Shown here: piece by piece, positions 49,835 through 58,644 of the stretch | Layout: each line of letters opens with the position of its first letter | Numbering within the stretch: position 1 is the stretch's first letter | DNA from: Streptomyces varsoviensis | GTDB lineage: Bacteria; Actinomycetota; Actinomycetes; Streptomycetales; Streptomycetaceae | NCBI RefSeq assembly: GCF_000718635.1 | Contig: NZ_JOBF01000026.1 | Coordinates: forward strand, 1 to 64,000 | DNA: 64,000 bases | Direction: 5' to 3' | Position numbers and translations under genes: made by a program | The notes under the pieces: model-generated | What the model was told of the DNA's origin: nothing | The model's input: only the letters and a program-made list of their open reading frames with translations | Database searches by the model: none

Positions 49835-51480
49835 GCGCAGCGCCCACCATGCCAACCGCCCCCGCCCGCCCCGCCCCGGCCACCGCCGGCGCCCCGCCCC
49901 TGACCCCCGTCTTCGTACGGCTGAAGCTGTCGCTGCTCCGCAACGGGCTGCGCCAGTCCTCCGGCCGCACCGCCGTCTACGTCGTCTCGCTCGTCCTCAC
50001 GCTGCTCTTCGCGGCCCTGGTCGTCCTGGGCCTCGTCGCGCTGCGCGGCAACGACCACGCGGCGGCCCTCGTCGTCCTGCTCGTGACGCTCGTCGCGCTG
50101 GGCTGGGCGGCGATGCCGCTGTTCTTCCCGTCCGGCGACGAGACGCTCGACCCGACCCGGCTGGCCATGCTGCCGCTGCGGCCGCGCCCGCTCATCGTGG
50201 CGCTGCTGGTCACCTCGATGATCGGCATCGGCCCCGTCTTCACCCTCGCCGTCGCCGTCGGCTCGGTGATCGCCCTCGCGCACGGCGCCGCCGCCACCGT
50301 CGTCGGCGTCCTCGCCGTGCTGCTGACGGGGCTGGTCTGCGTGGCGCTGGCGCGCGCCGTCGCCACCGCCAACGTCCGGCTGCTCACCAGCCGGCGCGGC
50401 CGCGACCTGGCCGTCCTGAGCGGCCTGATCATCGCGATCGGCGCGCAGGGCGTGAACCTCGGCGTCCAGAAGCTCACCGGCCCCGACGGGCTCGGCGTCC
50501 TGGAACCCGTCGCCACCGTGGTGCGCTGGCTGCCGCCCGCCTCCTCGCTGCAGGCCGTGGACGCCGCGAGCGATGGCTCGTACGGGCGGGCCGCCGCCGG
50601 CCTGGCCGTGACCGCGGCGGCGCTCGTGCTGCTGCTGTGGTGGTGGCAGCGCACCCTGACCACCCTGATGACCGCCCCGGACTCGTCGACCCTCCAGGCC
50701 ATGGAGAAGGACACCAGGCGCCGCTCGGCGGAGCGCGGCCCGCTGCGGCTGCTGCCGGCCGGGCGCACGGGCACGGTCATGCTCCGGTCGCTGCGCTACG
50801 CCTGGCGCGACCCCAAGACCAAGATGTCCTGGGCCGCCGCCCTGGGCGTCGGCCTGCTGCTGCCCATCGTCACGGCGGTGCAGGGCGGCGGCAGCGTCTA
50901 CACCGCGTGCTGGGCGGCGGGGCTCCTCGGCATGCAGATGTACAACCAGTTCGGGCAGGACACCTCCGCCTTCTGGATGGTCGCCTCGACCATCGCCACC
51001 CCGCGCGACGCGTACGTCGAGCTGCGGGCCCGGGCGCTGACCATCGCGCTGGTCGCCGTCCCGTACGTCTCCGCGGTCGTCGTCGGCGCGGCGACCGCCC
51101 TGCACCAGTGGTCCGAGTTCCTGGAGGCGTACGGCCTCGCCCTCGCCCTCCTCGGCGCCCTCGTCTGCACCGGCGGCCTCTCCTCGGCCCTGGCCCCGTA
51201 CTCCATCCCCGCCGAGGGCAACAAGAACGTGGCGCCCGGCCAGACCGGCATCGCCTCCCTCAGCATCATGGGCGGCATGCTCGCCGGCGCCCTGCTCACC
51301 TCCCCCGTCCTCGGGCTCACCATCTGGCTCCACGTCGCGGACGCGCACGGCCTGCTGTGGCTCGTCCTCCCCGTGGGCGCGGCCTACGGTCTCGCCGCCG
51401 CCTACACCGGCCTGCGCCTGGCCGCCCCCCAGGTGGCCAAGCGCCTCCCGGAGATCCTGGCGGCGGTGAGCAAGGGCTGA
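49831..51480 (+). CDS. ABC transporter permease
   Basis: A 549-residue membrane protein with about 12 hydrophobic segments in two halves separated by a basic cytoplasmic loop (EKDTRRRSAERG, about 290-302). This large single-chain permease plan is common for ABC-2-like exporters in Streptomyces. Partner of the ATPase just upstream. The cargo is unknown. Confidence 0.9.
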   Translation: MSAAPTMPTAPARPAPATAGAPPLTPVFVRLKLSLLRNGLRQSSGRTAVYVVSLVLTLLFAALVVLGLVALRGNDHAAALVVLLVTLVALGWAAMPLFFPSGDETLDPTRLAMLPLRPRPLIVALLVTSMIGIGPVFTLAVAVGSVIALAHGAAATVVGVLAVLLTGLVCVALARAVATANVRLLTSRRGRDLAVLSGLIIAIGAQGVNLGVQKLTGPDGLGVLEPVATVVRWLPPASSLQAVDAASDGSYGRAAAGLAVTAAALVLLLWWWQRTLTTLMTAPDSSTLQAMEKDTRRRSAERGPLRLLPAGRTGTVMLRSLRYAWRDPKTKMSWAAALGVGLLLPIVTAVQGGGSVYTACWAAGLLGMQMYNQFGQDTSAFWMVASTIATPRDAYVELRARALTIALVAVPYVSAVVVGAATALHQWSEFLEAYGLALALLGALVCTGGLSSALAPYSIPAEGNKNVAPGQTGIASLSIMGGMLAGALLTSPVLGLTIWLHVADAHGLLWLVLPVGAAYGLAAAYTGLRLAAPQVAKRLPEILAAVSKG

Positions 51481-51502
51481 GGCTGGTAGCCCCACCACAC
51501 CT

Positions 51503-51542
51503 CGGGCCCGGGTCTCCGCCGCATCGGCGGGGCCCGGGCCCG
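51503..51542. terminator. Strong bidirectional terminator
   Basis: CGGGCCCGGG...CCGCCG (51503-51521), loop CAT, and CGGCGG...CCCGGGCCCG (51525-51542) form about 18 base pairs with one bulge (T513 of the 51 kb line). It lies between the convergent permease and sensor kinase stops. Confidence 0.7.
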
Positions 51543-51560
51543 GTCCGTTCGGTCGGCCCG

Positions 51561-52868
51561 TCAGGGCAGCCGCAGCGTCGTGACGGCCCCGCCCCCGTCG
51601 GCCCCGCTCGCGTTGGCGAACGACAGCTCCGCGCCCATGATGCGCGCCTGCCCCACGGCGATCGTCAGCCCCAGCCCGTGCCCCTTGGGCAGGCCGCCCC
51701 GCGCGGCCGTCGGCTCGGTGCGGAAGCGCTGCGGCCCGTGGTCCAGGAGGTACGCCGGATACCCCGCCCCGTGATCGCGGACGGTGATCGCGGGCCCGTC
51801 CACGGTCACCACCACCGGCGGCCGCCCGTGCCGGTGCGCGTTGGACAGCAGATTGCCGAGGACCCGCTCCAGCCGCCGGCGGTCCGTCATCACGCGCGCG
51901 TCGCGCTCGACGCGCACCTCGGCCGGCAGCCCGGACGCCCGTACGGCCCGCTCGGCGAGCCGCCCCAGCCAGTGCGCCTCCAGGTCGGCGCGCTCGGTCA
52001 GCGAGTCGAGCCGGGAGATCTCCAGCAGGTCCTCGGTGAGCCCGCGCAGCGCCCGCACCCGGTCCCGTACCAGCTCGGTCGGGCGCCCCGGCGGCAGCAG
52101 GTCCGAGGCGGCCTGCAACCCGGCGAGCGGGGTGCGCAGTTCATGGGCGACATCGGCGGTGAACCGCTGCTCGCTCTGGAGCCGCGCCTGGAGCGTGCCG
52201 GCCATGGCGTCCAGCGCGGCGGACACGGCCGCCACCTCGTCCTGCTGCCGGGTGGGATCGGTGGTGCGCGGGTCGGCGACCCTGGCGTCGAGGTCGCCGG
52301 CGCTGATCCGGCGGGCCACGTCGGCGGTGCGGTGCAGCCGCCGGGTGACGCGGGAGACGGCGAACACCCCGACGACGAGGGTGCCGACGATGGCGAGCGC
52401 CGAGGAGACCACGATGGCCCGGTCGAGTCCGCTGATCGTCTCGGCGCTGCGCCGGTAGCCGACCCGTACGGTCAGCGCCTTCCCGTCGGCGGGGCCCGCC
52501 GCCCACATGGCGGGGTCGCCGTCGAACGAGCCGAGCGCGGTGCCGCGTTCGCCGCGCAGCGCCATCTGCCGCAGGGGCTCGGGGAGTTGAGGCGAGTCGA
52601 GGACGGCTTCGGGGCGCAGCCGGTCGCCCGCCTCGTAGGAGCGGGCGGCGGTGTCGAGCCGGGACAGGGCCTCGGAACGGGCCTGGTGGACGGTCTGCCG
52701 GGTGACGATGACGTGCACGAGGGTGCCGAGCACGGCGGCGACGACGCAGCACATGACGGCGAGGAAGAGCGTGAACTTCGCGTAGAGGGACCCGGGCCGG
52801 GCGAGCCGCAACCACTTCGGCCGACCGCGGCGCGGCGCGCCGGGCTCCGGCCGGCCGGGGGCGGTCAT
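51561..52868 (-). CDS. Sensor histidine kinase without an adjacent response regulator
   Basis: A 435-residue HAMP-type kinase. Two membrane helices (about 30-55 and 150-172) bracket an external domain of about 95 residues; HAMP follows (RVTRRLHRTADVARRISAGDL); the H-box is DVAHELRTPLAGL with His242; N-box ERVLGNLLSNAHRHG, G1 VRDHGAGYP and G2 KGHGLGLTIAV complete the kinase. ATG at 52868 overlaps the upstream lipoprotein stop (ATGA). No regulator is visible on either side, which is unusual for this class. Confidence 0.92.
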   Translation of the reverse strand: MTAPGRPEPGAPRRGRPKWLRLARPGSLYAKFTLFLAVMCCVVAAVLGTLVHVIVTRQTVHQARSEALSRLDTAARSYEAGDRLRPEAVLDSPQLPEPLRQMALRGERGTALGSFDGDPAMWAAGPADGKALTVRVGYRRSAETISGLDRAIVVSSALAIVGTLVVGVFAVSRVTRRLHRTADVARRISAGDLDARVADPRTTDPTRQQDEVAAVSAALDAMAGTLQARLQSEQRFTADVAHELRTPLAGLQAASDLLPPGRPTELVRDRVRALRGLTEDLLEISRLDSLTERADLEAHWLGRLAERAVRASGLPAEVRVERDARVMTDRRRLERVLGNLLSNAHRHGRPPVVVTVDGPAITVRDHGAGYPAYLLDHGPQRFRTEPTAARGGLPKGHGLGLTIAVGQARIMGAELSFANASGADGGGAVTTLRLP

Positions 52869-53590
52869 CGGCGCGCCGGGGTCGTGGGCCGGCCGGAGGC
52901 GTCGGTCCGGCGGATCTCGTCGCTCTGGAGCTCCATGTAGTCGCGGTGCGCGTCCCAGGAGTACACGGAGCGGATGGCGTAGTTGGGGGTCGGCGAGGGC
53001 TCCCAGACGATGAGGTCGCCGCCCGCGACCTCCACGGTGGTGGGGCGGACGACGGTGGCCATGACGCGGGTGAGCACCCCACGCACGAACGTGTAGCAGC
53101 GCAGCCCCAGCAGCCCGTCCGCCATCTCGAAGCCGAGGATCAGGTCGTCCTTGCCGTTGCCGGTGATGTCCCGGTGGACGGGGGCGAGGAGCGGGCAGCC
53201 GGGGCCGCGGGCGGAGCAGGCGGCCAGCCGGCGCGCGGTCGTCGCGTCCATCCCGTCGGCGCCGGTGGCCTCGCCCGGGTGGGCGGCCAGCTCCGCCTTG
53301 ATCACGGCGAGCGGGTCGACCTCCCGGATGTTCTCGGAGGGCACCCTGCGGAAGCCGGGCACGGCGGTCGAGGGCACCTTCCCCGGCTCTTCGGCGGTGG
53401 GCACGGCCGCCGGTGAGCGGCTGGGCCACAGCGGGGAGGGGGCGGCGGCCGGGGCGGTGCCGCCGGCGCTGACCGGTTCCCCGCCGGCCCCGGCCCCGCA
53501 CCCGGCCGCCGCCGTCGCCGCGGCCGCCGTCGCCACCGCGGCGGCGAGGGCGGCCGGGCGCCGGAGGAACGCGGTGAGGAGAGGCGGCAC
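52865..53590 (-). CDS. Lipoprotein coupled to the sensor kinase
   Basis: A 241-residue lipoprotein. Basic start, hydrophobic helix and lipobox-like ATAAAGC, then a Ser/Pro-rich tether. The folded part contains RDITGNGKDDLILGFEMADG, like an integrin/FG-GAP-style calcium loop, and ends in SVYSWDAHRDYMELQSDE. Overlap with the kinase start (ATGA) shows tight coupling, so it probably modulates the kinase's external domain, as CseA does in the SigE system; the analogy is inference. GTG at 53590 follows GGGAAG. Confidence 0.85.
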   Translation of the reverse strand: MPPLLTAFLRRPAALAAAVATAAAATAAAGCGAGAGGEPVSAGGTAPAAAPSPLWPSRSPAAVPTAEEPGKVPSTAVPGFRRVPSENIREVDPLAVIKAELAAHPGEATGADGMDATTARRLAACSARGPGCPLLAPVHRDITGNGKDDLILGFEMADGLLGLRCYTFVRGVLTRVMATVVRPTTVEVAGGDLIVWEPSPTPNYAIRSVYSWDAHRDYMELQSDEIRRTDASGRPTTPARR

Positions 53591-53735
53591 GGCACTTCCC
53601 GGCGGACGACGGTGCGGATGAAAGGGGCACTTCGGGCGCCTCCCCATTGTGGTGCGCGGCGGCGGCGAGGGCTCGTTACCGACGCCGTTGGGAGGGGGCG
53701 CGTCGGCAGGCGGAGCCCTTCAGGCTGGTGCCCCG

Positions 53736-55262
53736 TCAGTCCAGCGGCCCCTCGCCCACCCCCGTGAGGGCGGCGAGGGCCGCGCGCAGCCCGGCCGGGT
53801 CGGGCCGGTCGCTCGCCCAGGCCACGTGCCCGTCGGGGCGTATGAGGAGGGTGGTCGGCGCGGCGTCGGCGCGGCGCACGGTGACCCGTACGCCCTCCGG
53901 CGCACCGCTCCCGGCGCCGGCCTCACCACTGTCAGCACTGTCACCACGCGGCACGACGCGTACGAACCCGCCCTCGCGCATCGCCTCGTACAGCCGGGAG
54001 GGCCCCTTCTCCTCCCCCGCGTCCAGGGCGAGCGGCAGGTCGGGGGCGCGACGGCCGGTGAGGGGGTGGGCGCCGGAGGGTGCGGGGTAGTCGATGCCGA
54101 GGCCGGAGACGGCCATGGCGGCGCGCTGCCGCACGGGCGGGGCCTGCATCGCGAGGTTGATCGCTGCGGCGCGGGCGCCGCGCAGGAGGGGCGAGCGGAT
54201 GACGGCGCCGCGCAGGATCGAGCCGCTGAGCCGCAGGACGAGCTTGCCGACGGGGTGCCGCTCCGCCTCGTAGCTGTCGAGGAGCGTGGCGCCGGCCCGG
54301 CCCCGTACGGCGGCGGCGAGCTTCCAGCCGAGGTTGGCGGCGTCCTGGAGGCCGGTGTTCATGCCCATGCCGCCGGCCGGGGAGTGGACGTGCGCGGCGT
54401 CGCCGGCGAGGAAGACGCGGCCGACGCGGTAGTGCGGGGCCTGGCGTTCGTCGCTGTGGAAGCGGGAGGTCCAGCGGGCGTCGTGCATGCCGAAGTCGGT
54501 GCCGAACGCGTCGCGGGTGACGGTGCGGATCTCGTCCAGGCCGACGGGCGCGTCGGCCGGGGGCTGCGCGTCGCGGTCCCAGGCGATGACGCGGTACCAG
54601 CCTTTGCCGAGCGACGCGATGAAGGAGATGCCCTGGGGGGCCGAGGCGACGGCGGGCGAGTAGCGGGGGACGGTCTCCAGCCGGACGTCGGCCAGCATGA
54701 CGGAGCGGAGCACGGAGCGGCCGGGGAAGGGCAGCCCGATGGACTGCCGCACGGCGCTGCGCATGCCGTCGGTGCCGACGGCATAGCCGGCGCGCAGCGT
54801 GTCCGTGCCGGTGTCGGTGCGTACGTCCAGGTCGACGCCGTCGCCGTGCTGCCGGAGCGCCATGACCTCGGCGCCGTACCGGATGTCGGCGCCGAACCGG
54901 ACGGCGCGCTCCTCCAGGACCCGCTCGGTCTCGTACTGCGGCGTCATCAGCACCCCGGCGAACCGCGTGGGCAGCCGGAACAGCTCCAGCGGGGTGCCCA
55001 CGAGGCGCAGCGTGGGCAGGAACTCGCCGGTCCCCAGAAGGTCTTCGGCGATGCCGCGCATGTCCAGCGCCTCCAGCGTGCGGGCGTGCACGGCGATGGC
55101 GCGGGAGAGGTTGGACTCCCCCGAGCGGCGCTCCAGCAGTACGACCCGGACCCCGGCCGCCGCCAGATCCCCGGCGAGCAGCAGCCCGGTCGGCCCGGCC
55201 CCCACCACAACCACCTCCGCGCCCCGCCCGTCCCGAACAGCGCGCGCACTCAGATCCGACAT
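53736..55262 (-). CDS. Class A FAD-dependent monooxygenase
   Basis: A 508-residue aromatic-hydroxylase-type flavoprotein. VVVVGAGPTGLLLAGDLAAAG is the FAD Rossmann motif, YAVGTDGMRSAVR the DG motif, and RVFLAGDAAHVHSPAGGMGMN the GD motif. A C-terminal thioredoxin-like domain (from about 400) is as in phenol hydroxylase-like and polyketide- or rifampicin-hydroxylating enzymes. AGGGAGG precedes the ATG. Two palindromes 20 to 95 bases upstream suggest control by a repressor not encoded next to it. Confidence 0.9.
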   Translation of the reverse strand: MSDLSARAVRDGRGAEVVVVGAGPTGLLLAGDLAAAGVRVVLLERRSGESNLSRAIAVHARTLEALDMRGIAEDLLGTGEFLPTLRLVGTPLELFRLPTRFAGVLMTPQYETERVLEERAVRFGADIRYGAEVMALRQHGDGVDLDVRTDTGTDTLRAGYAVGTDGMRSAVRQSIGLPFPGRSVLRSVMLADVRLETVPRYSPAVASAPQGISFIASLGKGWYRVIAWDRDAQPPADAPVGLDEIRTVTRDAFGTDFGMHDARWTSRFHSDERQAPHYRVGRVFLAGDAAHVHSPAGGMGMNTGLQDAANLGWKLAAAVRGRAGATLLDSYEAERHPVGKLVLRLSGSILRGAVIRSPLLRGARAAAINLAMQAPPVRQRAAMAVSGLGIDYPAPSGAHPLTGRRAPDLPLALDAGEEKGPSRLYEAMREGGFVRVVPRGDSADSGEAGAGSGAPEGVRVTVRRADAAPTTLLIRPDGHVAWASDRPDPAGLRAALAALTGVGEGPLD

Positions 55263-55595
55263 GACGCCTCCCTGCCTCACTGGTCAACACTCGTTGGCCA
55301 ACGCCTGTTGACTCCCAGTCCACACCCACCCGCAACCCCACGTCAACGCCCGTTGAATTGATCCGGCCCCAGTCGACCGAATACCTCCTGTGCCCAGGCT
55401 CCGGCCCCCGCGTACCCGCTGGTCGGAGCCCGGCTCCCGGTCGCGCGGGCACCACATCTCGGCCGAATTCACACCCCATGCGGCCCTTCTCGCGCCCGAC
55501 CGAACATCCTCGGCGCCGAGCCGGCCCCATACGCTCACCGTCCGCCCGCCCCGCGCCGACTGCCGTACGGTGGCCGGGCACCCCTTGGAGGAGAC
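55263..55595. other. 333-bp divergent gap
   Basis: Besides the palindromes at 55284-55356, I see no gene. The segment 55440-55595 leads into the DUF6247-type gene and holds GGAGGAGAC directly before its ATG. Confidence 0.5.
55284..55356. promoter_or_regulatory. Two palindromic operators upstream of the monooxygenase
   Basis: TCAACACTCGTTGG (55284-55297) and CCAACGCCTGTTGA (55298-55311) form a 28-bp inverted repeat matching at 12 of 14 pairs. TCAACG-CC-CGTTGA (55343-55356) is a perfect 14-bp palindrome with the same half-site. Shared TCAAC(A/G) arms suggest one regulator binding twice. Confidence 0.65.
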
Positions 55596-55964
55596 ATGAG
55601 CTCGCAACCCGTACACGACGGCGGAGAGTTGATCCCGAGACCGGACACGACCTTCCCGGCGCTGCGTGCCGCCCTGGCCCGGGTCGCCCCGTCCCGGCTG
55701 GCCGAGATGACGACCGAGCGGGACACCGTCTTCACGATGGCAACCCAGTCCAACAGCTTCGGGCCGATCGCCATGTTCCAGCTCAAGTGGGCCGCCATCA
55801 TCGAGATCGAACGCCGCCCCGACCTGGCTCGCCGCCTGCACTCGGCCGAGCGCACGGCCCAGGACCTCCCCCGGGACGCCCCCGCCTGGCAGGCCGCCAT
55901 GGACGAGATCAAGGCCGTCATGAACCTCGCCCGCGCCGAGATCACCGGCGCCACCGATGAGTGA
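55596..55964 (+). CDS. DUF6247-type protein (possible antitoxin)
   Basis: A 122-residue mostly helical protein. DTTFPALRAALARVAPSRLAEMTTERD and the closing MDEIKAVMNLARAEI are features I associate with the DUF6247 family. It overlaps the next gene by eight bases (ATGAGTGA), the arrangement of a toxin-antitoxin pair. GGAGGAGAC lies right before the ATG. Confidence 0.75.
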   Translation: MSSQPVHDGGELIPRPDTTFPALRAALARVAPSRLAEMTTERDTVFTMATQSNSFGPIAMFQLKWAAIIEIERRPDLARRLHSAERTAQDLPRDAPAWQAAMDEIKAVMNLARAEITGATDE

Positions 55965-56220
55965 GTGGGCCTGGGAGTACCTCCCGGACTCGTGCTCCGT
56001 CATCGGCGACACGCCCGACCTCGCCTTCATCGCCCAGATCGAGGAACGCGCCGATGAACTGCTGCGCGCGGCGGCCGCGCTCTACCTCGACGGCCCGTCC
56101 TTCCAAGGCCGGTCTCCCTCCATGCGGACGGAAATCCTGCCGTGCGGGATGTTCGAATACCTGATCGTCGTCCGCCAGGAACGCCTGTACATCACCCACG
56201 TCACCCCCTGGCCGCTGTGA
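55957..56220 (+). CDS. Small RelE-like protein (possible toxin)
   Basis: An 87-residue protein. WAWEYLPDSCSVIGDTPD, a helix with EERADELLRAAAALYLDG, and the final strands MFEYLIVVRQERLYITHVTPW give an order similar to RelE/ParE ribonuclease-fold toxins, although the usual basic catalytic residues are few. Its overlap with the DUF6247-type gene suggests a two-gene module. No function is proved. Confidence 0.65.
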   Translation: MSEWAWEYLPDSCSVIGDTPDLAFIAQIEERADELLRAAAALYLDGPSFQGRSPSMRTEILPCGMFEYLIVVRQERLYITHVTPWPL

Positions 56221-56245
56221 CCGCGGCGGCCCGCCGCGTTTCGGG

Positions 56246-57133
56246 TCAGCTCGGCGCGACAGTGGCCAGAAACGGGTCGACCGTTCGGCGCCAGGCTTCG
56301 GGCTGGTCGTAGTGGATGAGGTGGCCGGCGTCGGGGATTTCCGCGTATTGGCCGCGGGGGAGGACGCGGACCATTTCCTGGGCCTCGGCGCGGCCGAGTT
56401 CGCCGTCGAGGCCGCGGACGACGAGGGTGGGGCACTCGACGAGGGCGAGGTCGTCCCAGTGGGCATCGCGGACCCAGGTGATGCGGGAGGCCAGCATCTG
56501 GCGGCGGGAGAAGACGGGGCGCCAGCCGTCCGCGCGCTCGGCCATCACCTCGGCGTAGTAGTCGCCGCGCGCCGGCTTGGGGCGCTCCAGGGTCGGGTCG
56601 TCCTCGCCGAACCACTTGCGTACGTCCGCGAGCGTCGCGAACGGCACCGGCCAGGACGTGAACCACGCGGACCACTCCTTCTGCGAGGCCGGCCCGAGCG
56701 CGGAGGCGCGCATGTCGCTGATGACCAGGGCCCGGACGAGGTCGGGGCGGCGGGCCGCGAACTGCCAGGCGGTGAGGGCGCCCATCGAGTGGCCGATGAG
56801 GACGGCCGGCGCGAGCCCGAGCTGCTCGACGGCGGCCTCCACGTCGGACACGTACGCGTCGCGGGTGTACGGGCCGTCCGACGGCTTCTCGCTGCGGCCG
56901 TGGCCGCGCTGGTCCAGCGCCACCGCGCGGTACCGCGTGGAGAGCCAGCGCGCGGTCTCCGCCCAATGCGAGGCCCGGCCCATCAGTCCGTGCAGTAACA
57001 GCACCGAGGACCGGCCGCCCTCCCCGTCCCGGCCGTCCGCCTTGGGCGGGTCGGCGAACTCCCAGGCGGCCAGGCGCACACCGCCCGCCCCTGTCACGTC
57101 GATACGCCGCGCCATCAGTCCTGGCACCCCCAT
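56246..57133 (-). CDS. Alpha/beta hydrolase
   Basis: A 295-residue hydrolase with the full catalytic set: LLLHGLMGRASHW (oxyanion loop), nucleophile GHSMGALTAW, Asp in VRGLDGELG and His in PDAGHLIHYD. The LDQRGHGRSEKPSDG strand is typical of carboxylesterase/haloperoxidase-type members. Substrate unknown. GGGGGATGA precedes the ATG at 57133. Confidence 0.9.
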   Translation of the reverse strand: MGVPGLMARRIDVTGAGGVRLAAWEFADPPKADGRDGEGGRSSVLLLHGLMGRASHWAETARWLSTRYRAVALDQRGHGRSEKPSDGPYTRDAYVSDVEAAVEQLGLAPAVLIGHSMGALTAWQFAARRPDLVRALVISDMRASALGPASQKEWSAWFTSWPVPFATLADVRKWFGEDDPTLERPKPARGDYYAEVMAERADGWRPVFSRRQMLASRITWVRDAHWDDLALVECPTLVVRGLDGELGRAEAQEMVRVLPRGQYAEIPDAGHLIHYDQPEAWRRTVDPFLATVAPS

Positions 57134-57717
57134 TCATCCCCCGGGCAGCTCCAACCGCGAACGGCCCCACACTATCGAACCTTTATTCGAACGCACTGTT
57201 ATATCGAGCAACACCCCTCGTTCGAGTGACGGGAGACCAGGATTGGCCGCCGCCTCTCAGGGGAGACAACGTCCGGGAGGCGGACCGCTCGGGGATGAGG
57301 GTCCGCGAGGGGAGACCCTGGGAGCTCGGGGCTCCGGGTCGCCTCGGGGGAGCATGGGGAGGCGGGGCCCTGGCAGCCTGAGGCGCCGGGGCCCTGGCTG
57401 TCAGAGCGCCGCCCACGTCAGCCCCCAGCCCAGGTCATTCGCGCACGGCACGTGCGCGCACCTGCTCAGCGACAGCGTGGCACGCATACGGCCCGGCCGC
57501 TCCGTTTCCGTCAACTCCAGCCCAGAACAAGCGGGTTGACGCGCGCCGACCTTGGAATACGCGGCCGCGCGCGCCTCGCGGCCGCACAGCGGAACGCCCC
57601 CGCGACCGCGCGTCGGCGCAAGGTCACGAGGGCGCTCAGCAGAGCAGCGAGCCGCGGAGCCGCGGAAGCGGACAGCGGCGGAAGCAGAGGGGGCGGAGAA
57701 AGCGGCGCGACGCCGCG
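57134..57717. other. 580-bp gap upstream of the hydrolase
   Basis: No gene is convincing. An AT-rich patch at 57170-57210 contains repeated TTCGAA/CGAAC half-sites and is the likely hydrolase promoter. The segment 57240-57420 is a run of imperfect GGGGAG- and CTCGGGG-type repeats. Confidence 0.45.
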
Positions 57718-58410
57718 TCAGCGCTTGGCCACGAAGACATGCGAGGCGATGCCCGCCTCCAGCTCCGCCGCCTCCCCGCTGCTGCCGACCAGCACCCCGC
57801 CCGCCGACTCCGTCACGCTCACCACCGCGCCCGGCTGCACCCCGGCCCGCCGCAGCGTGTACATGAGCTGCGCGTCCATCTGGATCGGCTCGCCGATCCG
57901 CCGCACCACGACGGTCTTGCCGCCGGCGCCCGGCTCCAGCTCCATCAGGCTGACCATCCCGTCGTTGAGGAACGGGTCGGCCTCGGCCTTCTCGCCCAGC
58001 TCCTCCAGGCCCGGAATGGGGTTCCCGTACGGCGACTCCGTGGGGTGGCGCAGCAGCTCCAGCACGCGCCGCTCCACCGCCTCGCTCATCACGTGCTCCC
58101 AGCGGCACGCCTCGGCGTGCACCTGCTCCCACTCCAGCCCGATCACGTCGACGAGCAGACACTCGGCGAGCCGGTGCTTGCGCATCACGCGCGTCGCCAG
58201 CCGCCGGCCCTCCTCCGTCAGCTCCAGGTGGCGGTCCCCGGCGACCGTGACCAGGCCGTCGCGCTCCATGCGCGCGACCGTCTGGCTGACCGTCGGACCG
58301 CTCTGATCGAGCCGTTCCGCGATTCGGGCGCGCATCGGGACCACACCCTCCTCCTCCAGCTCAAGGATGGTGCGGAGATACATCTCCGTGGTGTCGATCA
58401 GTCCGGACAT
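57718..58410 (-). CDS. dmdR1: DtxR/IdeR-family iron-dependent repressor (DmdR type)
   Basis: A 230-residue iron-sensing repressor. The N-terminal winged HTH (about 1-60) is followed by the metal-binding and dimer region in which Met10, His79, Glu83, His98, Cys102, Glu105 and His106 occupy the same numbers as in DtxR, so both metal sites are intact. A C-terminal SH3-like domain ends in SHVFVAKR. It should repress siderophore and iron-uptake genes when Fe(II) is bound. The SIS, pdxH and citrate synthase neighbourhood matches the dmdR1 locus I remember from S. coelicolor. A long antisense frame covers it. Confidence 0.92.
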   Translation of the reverse strand: MSGLIDTTEMYLRTILELEEEGVVPMRARIAERLDQSGPTVSQTVARMERDGLVTVAGDRHLELTEEGRRLATRVMRKHRLAECLLVDVIGLEWEQVHAEACRWEHVMSEAVERRVLELLRHPTESPYGNPIPGLEELGEKAEADPFLNDGMVSLMELEPGAGGKTVVVRRIGEPIQMDAQLMYTLRRAGVQPGAVVSVTESAGGVLVGSSGEAAELEAGIASHVFVAKR

Positions 58411-58568
58411 GGGTGTCCCTCGATCCGTCGTGCGGTGGCCCTGAACTCAATTCTGACGCATCCCACTGACAACGGTGCCGTCCGCCGGACGCGGGCGGCG
58501 GCACCGAGGCCATGAGGGGCGTCGCAGCGGCACCACGGGCGGGCTTCCGCGCCAGGCCGCAGGCTGTA

Positions 58569-58598
58569 TTGACAGGGCACTGGTCCAGACCGCAACGT
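58569..58598 (+). promoter_or_regulatory. Probable promoter of the SIS gene
   Basis: TTGACA (58569-58574), an 18-base spacer and CAACGT (58593-58598), about 45 bases before the ATG. No iron box resembling TTAGGTTAGG is visible around it. Confidence 0.5.
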
Positions 58599-58644
58599 GA
58601 TCCGCGCCACCAGAGTACGCACCGACGGAAAGGCACCTGCTGCG

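Noticed and set aside
48909..52940. 1343-codon plus-strand frame over the ABC transporter and sensor kinase
   Set aside because: The ABC ATPase, permease and kinase have full motif sets in other frames; this one has none.
57170..57210. LexA/SOS box built on TTCGAA repeats
   Set aside because: The half-sites are in direct rather than inverted orientation with the right spacing.
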